This document shows positions 34,808 through 44,200 of a stretch of 64,000 nt of DNA, piece after piece. Under the pieces are notes generated by a model. The model was not told the DNA's origin, ran no database searches, and saw nothing but the letters and a program-made list of their open reading frames with translations. Numbering within the stretch: position 1 is the first letter of the stretch; each line of letters starts with the position of its first letter. Both the position numbers and the translations under genes were made by a program. This DNA is from Sclerotiophoma versabilis. Lineage: Eukaryota > Ascomycota > Dothideomycetes > Pleosporales > Didymellaceae. Where the stretch lies: assembly GCA_012274445.1 (NCBI GenBank), contig JAAROD010000054.1, positions 558,001-622,000 on the forward strand. Direction: 5' to 3'.

Positions 34808-36392
34808 ATGGTGGTTCCCATGATAGCAGCATCGGAGGAAGAGCTAGGAAAGATTCAGGTCGGCAAAGAAAATTCACCAGATACGTCCCCACACCGGGGA
34901 AAGGCTTCAAGAGTCGGGGGTCTGAGTGGCATACTCAATCTGCTTGCCAAACGTGGAGATGTTGAAATGCAAGGAGCAATGCCGGTGCCTTACGATGAGA
35001 GGACAGAGACGAACTACTTCAACATTTTCACATTATGGTTTTGTATGAGCTGTAACCCTCTACCGTAAGTCTTGAGATCCCCCAGCATGGGACAACAAAA
35101 CCGAAACTGATGCCCGCATTAGGGTGACCTTTGGCATGGTCGGGACGGCATCGTTCGGCTTGAACTTGCGCGATGCAGCACTCGTCATCCTGTTCTTCAC
35201 ATTAGTGTCAACGATACCTGTTGCGTACATGTGTACCTGGGGCCCGCGGACGGGTATGCGTCAACTCGTCCAAGCCCGCTTTGCCTTTGGGAAGTACTTT
35301 GTCTCCCTACTGGTGCTCTTGAACCTCGCAACCCTCACGGGGTTCTGCGTTGTCGATGCTACAATTGGCGGCCAGGCACTATCCGCTGTCATGGAAGGTG
35401 AGACCATCAACGCTACAGTGGGCATCGTCATCATCTCCCTGCTCGCTATGCTCGTTGCGTTTTGCGGATTTCGCATCTTGCATCATTATGAGCGCTGGGC
35501 GTGGATCCCCGCCGTCATTGCATTGGCCATTGCGACGGGCTGTGGCCATGAGGGGCTGAAGCAGCAAATCGCTACTCCTGACGCGACTGCCCAACAGGTC
35601 CTATCGTTCGGCGGCCTGGTCGCGAGTTTCATGCTCCCTTGGGCCGCACTCGCCAGTGATTTCAGCACTTACATGCACCCCAAGGCACCGCCGTTCCGGA
35701 TTGCCGCGTACACATACGCAGGTCTCGCCTTACCAACCATCCTACTCATGTCACTTGGAGCAGCCATGGGCGGTGCAGTATCCAGTGTCCCGTCTTGGGA
35801 AGCAGGCTACAATCTCAACGCTGCTAGTGGCGTGTTGGCGGCTATGCTGCACCCGGCTGGTGGCTTTGGCCGCTTCGTCACTGTCGTGCTGGCGTTCAGC
35901 ATGTTGGGCAACCTGAGTGCGACCATGTATGCAATCACGCTGAACTTCCAGATGGCGCTGCCGTTCTTTTTCCGAATCCCTCGTGTTCTTTATGCCATAC
36001 TCATTACTGGCATTGTCATCGGTGTCGCCATCCCAGCGGCGAAGTCCTTCTTCTTGAACCTCGAGAACTTCCTGGGTCTCATTGGGTACTGGGCAGCTGC
36101 ATTCATTGGAGTCATGCTCACTGAGCATCTGCTCTTCCGGAGAGCCAGCTTTGCAGCATACACCAAGGACGACGGTGCCTGGGACGACGTCACGAAGCTG
36201 CCCCCTGGGTTTGCTGCTATTGGGGCCGCGGTTTTGTGCTTTGGGCTTGTGATCCCGGGGATGAGCCAGACGTGGTTTGTGGGCCCTATTGCGGAAAAAA
36301 CCGGGGATATTGGGTTCGAGGTTGCACTGGTGCTGTCGGCGGTGCTGTATGTGCCTTTCAGGGTGCTGGAGCGCAAGAGGTACGGGAGGTGA
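34808..36392 (+). CDS. NCS1-family purine-cytosine permease
   Basis: Exons 34808-35064 and 35123-36392 with a 58-bp intron (GTAAGT...GCATTAG) give 508 aa. The N-terminal 65 residues are hydrophilic; the conserved entry is E-T-N-Y-F-N-I-F-T-L-W-F, followed across the intron by P-V-T-F-G-M-V-G and G-L-N-L-R-D-A-A. A run of about 12 hydrophobic helices follows, with A-G-R-G-absent and G-P-R-T-G-M-R-Q in the loop after helix 2. These features match the Fcy2-like branch of the nucleobase-cation-symport-1 family: proton-coupled uptake of cytosine, adenine, guanine or hypoxanthine at the plasma membrane. Exact substrate cannot be told. No frame breaks are seen. Confidence 0.88.
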
Positions 36393-36808
36393 GGTATAAC
36401 TAGACAACGCTCAAGCACGGCCGAGGTACAGGCGAACTCGACTTTTCTCAAGCAATCCGACCTCTCTGACTGAACATTCTGGCGATTTGCATGTGACGAC
36501 TCGTTCTCGCGCATGATGCTCGGCTTCTTCAGGAGTGCATGTGGTGGTGGGCATAGATAGCCGTGCAGGGGACGGATTGCCGAGGTAGGATGAGCAACCC
36601 CGGAATGCGCCATGATCTCACACGCCCCTACGGACCCCAGACCGAGCGTGCACACATGCCGGATCCGCACGCTGCATCAGATTTAGACGCACACCGCGCG
36701 CCCGACTGAGACCAACACCTCTGCTCTCCCCTCCTGCACGATAGACACCCACGCCAGCCACACAACAACGCTCGCACCCCGCTCTCCCGACCCGAACCAG
36801 TCCTGACC
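36393..36808. other. Short intergenic region
   Basis: A 416-bp gap between two plus-strand genes, C- and A-rich close to the downstream ATG. It presumably holds the promoter of the carrier gene. No element stands out. Confidence 0.4.
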
Positions 36809-37890
36809 ATGTCTGAGGTCAAGCAGGAAGCCCAGCAGAAGCTCGCCGAGTCGACGCAGTCGGTGCCCCCCAGCGCAGCAGCGCAGCAGAGCGACAATGT
36901 CGCGCACGCCCTCGCTGGTGCCGGTGGAGGGCTGCTGTCCATGGCGCTGACCTACCCCCTCATCACTCTCTCCACACGCGCCCAGGTCGAGTCGAAGCGC
37001 GCCCAGTCGTCGACACTGGGCGCCGCACGCCGCATCATCCAGCGCGAGGGCATCACGGGCCTGTATGCGGGCCTGGACTCTGCGCTGTTCGGCATCACCG
37101 TCACCAACTTCGTCTACTACTACTGTACGCCCACCACCGCACCGACCTCCTAGCATGACACTGACAGCGCAGGGTACGAATGGACCCGCTCCTTCTTCGA
37201 GAAAGCCGCGCTCAAAGCCGGCCGCGCCTCCAGCAAGCTCACCACCATCGAGTCCATGATTGCCGGCGCCATCGCCGGCTCCGCCACGGTGCTCCTCACA
37301 AACCCCATCTGGGTCGTCAACACGCGCATGACCACCCGCAAGTCCGAGTCCGACGAGCAGGTCCTGCCCGGTTCCTCGCCCGCCAAGGCCCCCTCGACAC
37401 TCGCCACCCTGCTCACCCTGATCCGCGAGGAAGGCCCCCTGCGCCTCTTTGCCGGCGTTGCCCCGGCCCTGGTGCTTGTCATCAACCCCATCCTGCAGTA
37501 CACCGTGTTTGAGCAGATGAAGAACTTCCTGGAGAAGAAGAGGAGGGTTACGCCCAAGGACGCCTTCTATCTTGGAGCCCTGGGCAAGCTGCTCGCCACC
37601 AGTATCACGTACCCGTACATTACTGTCAAGAGCAGGATGCATGTTGCAGGCAAGGACGCCAAGAAGGAGAGCATGCTGACTACCTTCAAGAAGATCATCA
37701 GTGAAGAGGGCTACAGCGGGCTCTACGGAGGTGAGTCTGTCCGCGCCCTCGACATGGCTTGTTGCTAACAATATCAGGTATTGGGCCCAAGGTCACCCAG
37801 AGCGTCATCACCGCCGCTTTCTTGTTCGCCTTCAAGGACTTCTTGTACGCATACACTGTTCAGGCGCGCAAGAAGCTCGCCCGCAAGTAA
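36809..37890 (+). CDS. ANT1: Peroxisomal-type adenine nucleotide carrier (PMP47/ANT1-like)
   Basis: Exons 36809-37124, 37173-37730 and 37778-37890 give 328 aa. It belongs to the mitochondrial carrier family. Three repeats show the signature Pro loop, here with non-acidic third positions: Y-P-L-I-T-L-S-T-R, N-P-I-W-V-V-N-T-R and Y-P-Y-I-T-V-K-S-R. Each is followed by a G-L-Y or L-F-A-G block. This arrangement, with W-V-V-N-T-R in repeat two and Y-P-Y-I-T-V-K in repeat three, fits the PMP47/Ant1 group, which exchanges ATP for AMP across the peroxisomal membrane to support fatty-acid activation. The C-terminus is basic. Both introns are about 47 bp, and the second has a GCTAAC branch site. A mitochondrial pyrimidine or FAD carrier is less likely. 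Confidence 0.85.
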
Positions 37891-38318
37891 ATGCCCAACG
37901 CCGAACAACTTTGGAAACTGCTTGGAATATGGTACGGAGCAATAGCCATGAGAACGTAGTACGCGAGGGCACGAGTGTTGACAGTTGCAGCACACTAACG
38001 TAAGGTAGGAAAAGTTGATATCTTGTATATACCCTGAATTTGAATCTGTCTTTGTCTTTATACACGACATCCAGTGCTGTTTCACTCGTATTAGAGTGTC
38101 CGTATACTCGGATGTTTACCCGGGATCCCGTTAGCAGCCTCATGCAGGTACATCATCCATTGCGGGGCTCTTGTCTTATTTACCCACCACCCTACTTCAC
38201 CAAAACAATGCGGAGCAGTCTTCCGTGCTTAACCATGCGCAACTACAAATGACCTCCCCTCCGCTTTCAACCTGTCCAGGCCTGTCCAGACCTGTTCTAC
38301 TGAGCGACCTCATCCACC
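37891..38318. other. Short intergenic region
   Basis: A 428-bp gap between two plus-strand genes. No gene or strong motif is visible. Confidence 0.4.
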
Positions 38319-39627
38319 ATGACTTCTGCACCATTTACTCTCCGCTGGGGCATTCTAGGTAAATTGATACCAGTGACATTGTTGACCGACAACACTGACG
38401 CTCTCCAGCAACCGGTGGAATTGCAAAGAGTAGCCGAGCCTCTTTCTATCTCCCACTTATCATGCATCTCTGACCCGCACAGCATTCACCAAAGATCTCC
38501 TCGTCAACCCATCGACCCGCAATGCTAGTGATATCTGCCATATCGTAGCTGCCGCCGCATCTTCGAGTTCGCAACCCCGCGCAGCAGACTTTCTCCATAA
38601 AGTCGGCGCGCCTGGAGACGCGGCAGCCTATGGCAGCTACAAAGACCTTGTCAACGACCAGAACATCGACATTATATACATTGCAACTCCTCACTCGCAC
38701 CATTACCAGCATACGCGATTAGCGCTGGAGGCAGGAAAGCATGTACTCGTCGAGAAGCCCATCACGGTCAACGCCGAGCAAGCTCGAGTGCTCTTCGAGT
38801 TGGCGAAAAAGAAGTCGCTATTCCTGATGGAAGCAGTATGGACGCGCTTCTTCCCGCTCACGCTGTCGATTCAGGACTTCATTTCTTCGGGAAGGCTCGG
38901 GACGGTGAAGAGGGTGTACGCCGACCTCTCGTTCTGGAATGATGTAGAGCAGGAATTCGGCACACAGCACCGCATGGTCAACACTGAGCTTGCCGGCGGT
39001 GCGCTTCTCGACCTCGGCGTCTACTCGCTGACCTGGGTGTTCCTGGTGCTGTACCATCTGCAGAAAGACGCCAAGAAAACCCCACAGGTCAGGGGCGCGA
39101 TGAGTAAGTATGCGGCCACGGGGTGCGATGAGATGACGTCGATTATTCTGGACTTTTCTGGCGCGGCAGTTGGGAGTAAGCTGGATGGGTCAGACGGCGC
39201 TGGGAACGGCGATGCTCATGCCATAGCCCTCACTAATATCCTTGTCTCCCATGACCCCAACACCGAGCATCCGAGCGCAGATCCAGTCCGCATTCAAGGC
39301 ACACTCGGTGATATTACTATCGCCGCACCGTCTTACCGTCCGCTGTCTTATATACTCGTCCCTGCACAGAATGCGAATCGTGGGAAGCTAGCAGACTTCG
39401 AGTTGGAGACCAAGACGTTTGAGATCCCGGACGGGCATGGCATGTTTTGGGAGGCAGATGAGTGTGCAAGATGCATAAGGGACGGTAAGCTGGAGAGTAG
39501 CGTTATGGGGTGGGAGGAGAGTGTGCAGGTGATGGAAGTTATGGATGAAGTGAGGAGGCAGGGCGGTTTGAAGTATCCAGAGGGGATTGAGAGTAGAGAA
39601 TATCCCCTGGACGGCTTTGGCATCTGA
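38319..39627 (+). CDS. Gfo/Idh/MocA NAD(P)-dependent dehydrogenase
   Basis: Exons 38319-38358, 38409-38429 (21 nt) and 38483-39627 give 401 aa. The Rossmann motif W-G-I-L-A-T-G-G-I-A is built from exons 1 and 2 (residues 10-19). The family triad E-K-P is at residues 111-113, inside G-K-H-V-L-V-E-K-P-I. Next come F-L-M-E-A-V-W-T-R-F-F-P and G-G-A-L-L-D-L-G-V-Y, typical of the dimeric dihydrodiol dehydrogenase or NADP-D-xylose 1-dehydrogenase group in fungi. A soluble sugar oxidoreductase is the best guess. The donor of the second intron is weak (GTAGCC), but it is the only choice that keeps the frame to I-A-K-T-F-T-K-D-L-L. The gene starts at the first ATG that gives the complete nucleotide-binding fold. 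Confidence 0.87.
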
Positions 39628-39958
39628 TCACGTTTGAACGGCTGGTTGCAGAAGCGCTTTTATATTTGCCTTCTCTATGAAGTACGATCTGGGTGAAGAA
39701 AGGAGCTAATCTGGTAGGTGCAGGTCCTCTGAACGACCTATTGGCTCGCTGACATGTAACGAACTTTTCCGTTTCCTCAAAGTTGATGTCAAAATCCTCG
39801 TACCAAGGCCTCTAATGCGCATGCATTCTTCATGTAAATGCTCTCAAGCCTATGATAGACCGAACTGTCTTGTCGTATTATCAAACTGGCTAGAAAGCAA
39901 GACTCAGTCCTAAGCCAGATTAGTGAACGCTTAAGCAGCATACGATCTGACTTACAGC
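39628..39958. other. Convergent 3' space
   Basis: A 331-bp gap between the convergent dehydrogenase and secreted-protein genes. A GTAAGT lies just past the stop of the minus-strand gene (around 39950), so a 3'-UTR intron is possible. Confidence 0.35.
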
Positions 39959-40915
39959 TTAGGCAGAGGCAGTGGACGCATTCGGCGGCACAGCCGGAAG
40001 AGCGCTCGGGACTGGCTCCTCCGTCACAACAGGCTTCGTCGTAGTAAGAATGCTCGTCGGAGTCGGCAGCACCTCCGTGCTCTTCACCCTTCTAGAGGGG
40101 CAGTAGTGGCGGAAGCAGCTATCTATCGAGACCGAAGCAACGATAGTCTGCATAGAGGGGAAGCCGGACGGGATAGAGACAAATGATGAATGCTGCTGGA
40201 TAGGTCTAAAGATGCTGTCAGGTGCGTTAGGGAGGACGGTGTGGTCTGGGCTGCGCCACCACTCTGTTGAAATGGGCAAGATGGAGAAGATGGAGTCGCC
40301 AGTTTTGCTAGGCTGAGAAGGAGCATCGTACTGCTTGTCACCGGCGAACGAAGTGGGAATGGGAAGTATGCCCACTGACACATCGCCCGTCTCTTCAGGA
40401 ACCTTGATCTTATCAGGCTCAGGAATACTGTCTTGCGTCTCGCCAGTAAGTGAGGTGGGAATGGGATGAATACCCATGGAGATCTCGCCAGTCTCACCAG
40501 GGGCTCCAGTCTCATCAGGAAGCTGCACGCCAAGGCGCGTACTGAAGAACTCTGGTGGAGGGACGCGATGAGCAATCTTATCGATGACCGGAGTGGCACG
40601 AGCGAACATGGCAACGCGGCGCTGAGAGCGCTGACCACCGTTCTGGCCGCACGGGTAACCGTTGCGCCAGCACTCGACGGACGTGTTGGGCTTGGGCAGG
40701 AAGGTGTTGGAGCGCACTGGCGAAGGCGTGACCGGGACGGAGATGCTGTTGCGGATGGGCTCGTTGGTAGTGGTGTACGAAGTTGAGAACGTATCGTACA
40801 CTACAGGAGCTAAGCCAGTGCGATTGTTCAGAATGAGAGCGTCATTACCATTCTGGGCGCCAGTAAGACTGGAGAGGCTGAGCGCGCTGAGCGCGAGAGC
40901 GGTAATCCTCATCAT
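39959..40915 (-). CDS. Secreted Ser/Pro/Thr-rich protein with internal repeats
   Basis: A single exon of 318 aa from the ATG at 40915; the frame is open further upstream but has no ATG. The first 20 residues or so (M-M-R-I-T-A-L-A-L-S-A-L-S-L) form a clear signal peptide ending near L-T-G-A-Q-N. The mature part has a C-W-R-N-G-Y-P-C segment, then at least two and probably three imperfect copies of a unit: E-T-G-E-I-S-M-G-I-H-P-I-P-T-S, E-T-G-D-V-S-V-G-I-L-P-I-P-T-S and K-T-G-D-S-I-F-S-I-L-P-I-S-T. A second Cys pair sits in C-F-R-H-Y-C-P. The C-terminal 50 residues are Pro/Thr/Val-rich and likely O-glycosylated. No catalytic domain and no GPI signal are seen. It may be a cell-wall or secreted effector-like protein; its function is unknown. 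Confidence 0.75.
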   Translation of the reverse strand: MMRITALALSALSLSSLTGAQNGNDALILNNRTGLAPVVYDTFSTSYTTTNEPIRNSISVPVTPSPVRSNTFLPKPNTSVECWRNGYPCGQNGGQRSQRRVAMFARATPVIDKIAHRVPPPEFFSTRLGVQLPDETGAPGETGEISMGIHPIPTSLTGETQDSIPEPDKIKVPEETGDVSVGILPIPTSFAGDKQYDAPSQPSKTGDSIFSILPISTEWWRSPDHTVLPNAPDSIFRPIQQHSSFVSIPSGFPSMQTIVASVSIDSCFRHYCPSRRVKSTEVLPTPTSILTTTKPVVTEEPVPSALPAVPPNASTASA

Positions 40916-41290
40916 GCCGTATACCAAATAGTGGTTGAGACTGAGAAAATTGTAGGTGTGGTGGAGAAAGGAACCGACAAAGTCAAGAGAGCAAGGGATT
41001 TAATAGGTATTGTGCGCACCGGCGGTGTCGGAGCGCCTTTTATTTACTTTCTGCGTTCGAGCACCGCAAGAGATTTAAGATGACGTATATGGCAAAGGGA
41101 AAGAGTGGCAGAGAGGTGAAAGTGAAGAGTCGAATGGGTGCACACTACGTGAAGTGACGCTGGAATAAAGATCTATACAAAAGTCTACGAGATTGCAGAT
41201 GTACCTGCTCGAGAGTAATGCCGTGCTATGTGCCATCTATAAAGGGACAGTGTCATACTCTATTCTAGCAAGCGAGGAGACAAACAGAAA
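40916..41290. other. Promoter of the secreted-protein gene
   Basis: A 375-bp gap between two minus-strand genes. No coding sequence is seen. Confidence 0.35.
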
Positions 41291-44200
41291 TCAGATCAAG
41301 AGGTTCCTGGTGAAACTCTCCAACGCCGCCCGATACTGCTGGCTGTACTCGATAGCGATTTGCTGGTTGTACCAGTTGTGCCTAGCGTTATGATCCGCTA
41401 CTAGGTTATGCGCCAGCTCGTGACAGTAGGTGAAGAACCAGCTGTCCAAGGCTCGTAGTCTGCCGTCTAAAGAGCCAAAGTTTGGCGCATGCAATGCCAT
41501 AAACCACGCTAGATTAAAGAATAGACTGCCGCTGAGATTGAAAGCGACGGTATTGGACTTCTTGTCGAGGAAGATATTGACAGCTGCAGGGTTAACCTGG
41601 AATATGCCAGTTAAGCCGAAGATGAGAGGGAGAAAGCTGTTGAGCTGTGGTTGCAATTCTGCAGGTGGCGCGGCTTCATCGCGCCCGTAATAAATATCCA
41701 CGTGCCTCCCGTTGAATGGGACGGAGAAAGCCTTGTGTAGGTTTTCCCATTGCTCACCGTTGCAGTAACCGCCTCTGTCAAGCTCTGTAGGGTCTTGGTG
41801 GTGCTTGGTGTTGATGTTCTGCTGACCGGCTGGCCTGCACTCCTTGATTGCATTTTGAATATTCGACTTCGTAGCTTGAATATCTCGACTGATCTGAGGA
41901 CCATCGGTACCCTTGGGCTCACTAGCCGATGCCGGTGCATTCTTGAAACCTAGCTTCTTGGCCCAGTTGCCGATCAAACCATTGTCCATCGATTGGCGAT
42001 TGTTGTTGTTGTTGGCAAGTTCCATGGAGTTGTCCGGGCTGTTGCCGAATGCACCAGGCATTTTGTTGGGCTTCTCAGGAGTGGAGGGTGGAGGGTTATT
42101 CTCAGTGTCCCCCACCTTAACAACAGCGGATTTTGCTTGCTCCACCGCACGTTGACGTTCTTCTTGCTCTTGCTCCAACTCTTGCTGCTTTGCGATACGA
42201 GCTTCATGTTCTTTACGACGGAGAATACGCTCTACGTTGATACCCTTCTGTTGCAGCCTCCGTAGTGGTTCAGTCAGGATACGTTCCAAAGCAATCGTGT
42301 CGTTCTGTTTCGGCCGAGAAACCAACAGTCTGACAAGTTCTTTCGACACTTCATACAGATCATACTTGGGTGTGATGCTCAGAACGTAGCCCGCAGCCCG
42401 CATCTTGAGGATGATTGCAGTCTTCTTCGACGAAGTTGTAACATTGCGCTCTGCGAGCGAGTAACGTATCGAAATATCAGATACGCAATGCACAGTCAGA
42501 TTGGATGAGAGCCACTTTGCGTCGTGTCTAATAGCCTTCGATGAGCCGTCTCGCTCGTACTCGTGGAGAAACAGCCTGGCGCGTTCTAAGATGTCTTTAC
42601 GCAGATGGATGGCAGGGCTCTGGTCACGAGCAACAGCACCAATGGTCTGGTTGGTTTTGACAAGATCCGAGATCTTTGGTGCTCCGAAACGCGCGTAGAA
42701 CTCTTCGAGTACCTCTTCCTGTGGTGCTGCGATGATGTAGTCGCGGAACCTGTAGAGATGGTTGACATCGTCAATGATGACAATCTCCCTGGCGCTGTTC
42801 AGTGACCATTCGCGATGCACACCTGGCTCGTCGAAGTCGTCCAGATCGTCTTCTGCGACGTCTTCCTTCTTGGAATCTTCCTTGATGTCCCTGTAACCGA
42901 GCAGTACTCTGGAAGCTACCAGCTTCTCGACCAGCGCTTTGTCCTTCCAAAGCGTAGATCCATGTTCAGCCAACTTCCGGAGTAAGTCGAGGTACTTCTC
43001 TTGGCCAATGGTGTTAAGAAAGCGAGCCGGCTTGATAGTAAGAAGCTCTGCAAGATCGCGAATACTTGGCTCATGCTTCGCTCCAATCTTCAACAGAAAG
43101 GCTGTAGCTTCCGCGCCGTAATGGACGTAATCAAGGATGCCCCGATACTCTTGGTCACGACCAACGAAAATGTGCTCTGGCGGATTATAGTGGTGAATTC
43201 GCATCTCCGTTTTGCCTGTTTGCCGTTTTGAGCTGTCCTCGAAGCCACTGCAGCTCGGGTCCAGGTAGTATTTTCGAACTATGGGTACAATGTTAGCAGT
43301 CGACAAGCTGTTCACGAGTCCAGGAGCCTGGTCAAGCTCAGCGCCTCTGCTAGCAAAATATGCGAACTGCATCTCCGCATCTATCTTGCTCTTGGGTGGC
43401 GCTTTCAGTAATTGCTGCACACAAGGTGTTATTGGAGGGTCCCGCTTGACACCGAGCTTTTCAGCATGTGGGCGGAGATCGGCCCTTAGGATAGCGAAGC
43501 CCAAGCACGCTGCGTTCTCGTTCATGTAACATTGGAATGGCGCAACAAGGTTCGGGAATGGTGCCTGTTCTGTTGGCAAGATCGGAAAGGTAAGCGCGGC
43601 AAACTTAGCTATTTCCGCACCGTAGTTGTTCTTGTAGTAATTCTGCAAGAAGTAATCCAGGGTCAGAATGTACAGCTGCTGGTCACTTGCCTGCCCAGCA
43701 CGATAAAGAATGTTCGCAATCGTGGTAGAATCTGGCCATTGCTTCAATCCCAGGCGCAATAAGAGGGCTCCTTCACGTAGATTGGGTTTGAGCTCGAAGG
43801 GGATCTTGATCTGCGTCAGACCGAGCGATAAGATGGCCGGATCCGGAGCGTAGAGCTCTGAAGCCTTGAACATTTGTCCTGTTTTGACCAGCTTCCCTTC
43901 TCCCGGTAGGAAAGGCGTTTCTCGTAGTCGGTCCAAATCCTTCTTGGGTATCTCGTCAATGACTGAAGCGAAATACTTTATGAGATCCACATGGTTCCAG
44001 GATGCTTTCTCGGGACCAGGCGCAGCGTCATTATTCCGCATCCTATCAAAAACCATGGGTAAGTCAATGGTCTTCCGGACACCCAATGCCAGCAGGAACT
44101 TCTCTTTTGATCCAGCAAAAGGCTTGACTGTCGGCAGATCGTCGAAGAGCTTGACTGTGGGGAAGTAGGATTCTTGTGGACGCCGTAACCCTACTTTGGT

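Noticed and set aside
36683..37771. A 362-codon minus-strand frame over the nucleotide carrier
   Set aside because: It is Gly/Arg/Ala-rich, antisense to the three-exon carrier, and has no domain of its own.
32674..39627. A secondary-metabolite or catabolic cluster formed by the exporter, permease, carrier and dehydrogenase
   Set aside because: No core biosynthetic enzyme and no pathway-specific regulator are present, and the adenine nucleotide carrier is a general organelle gene.
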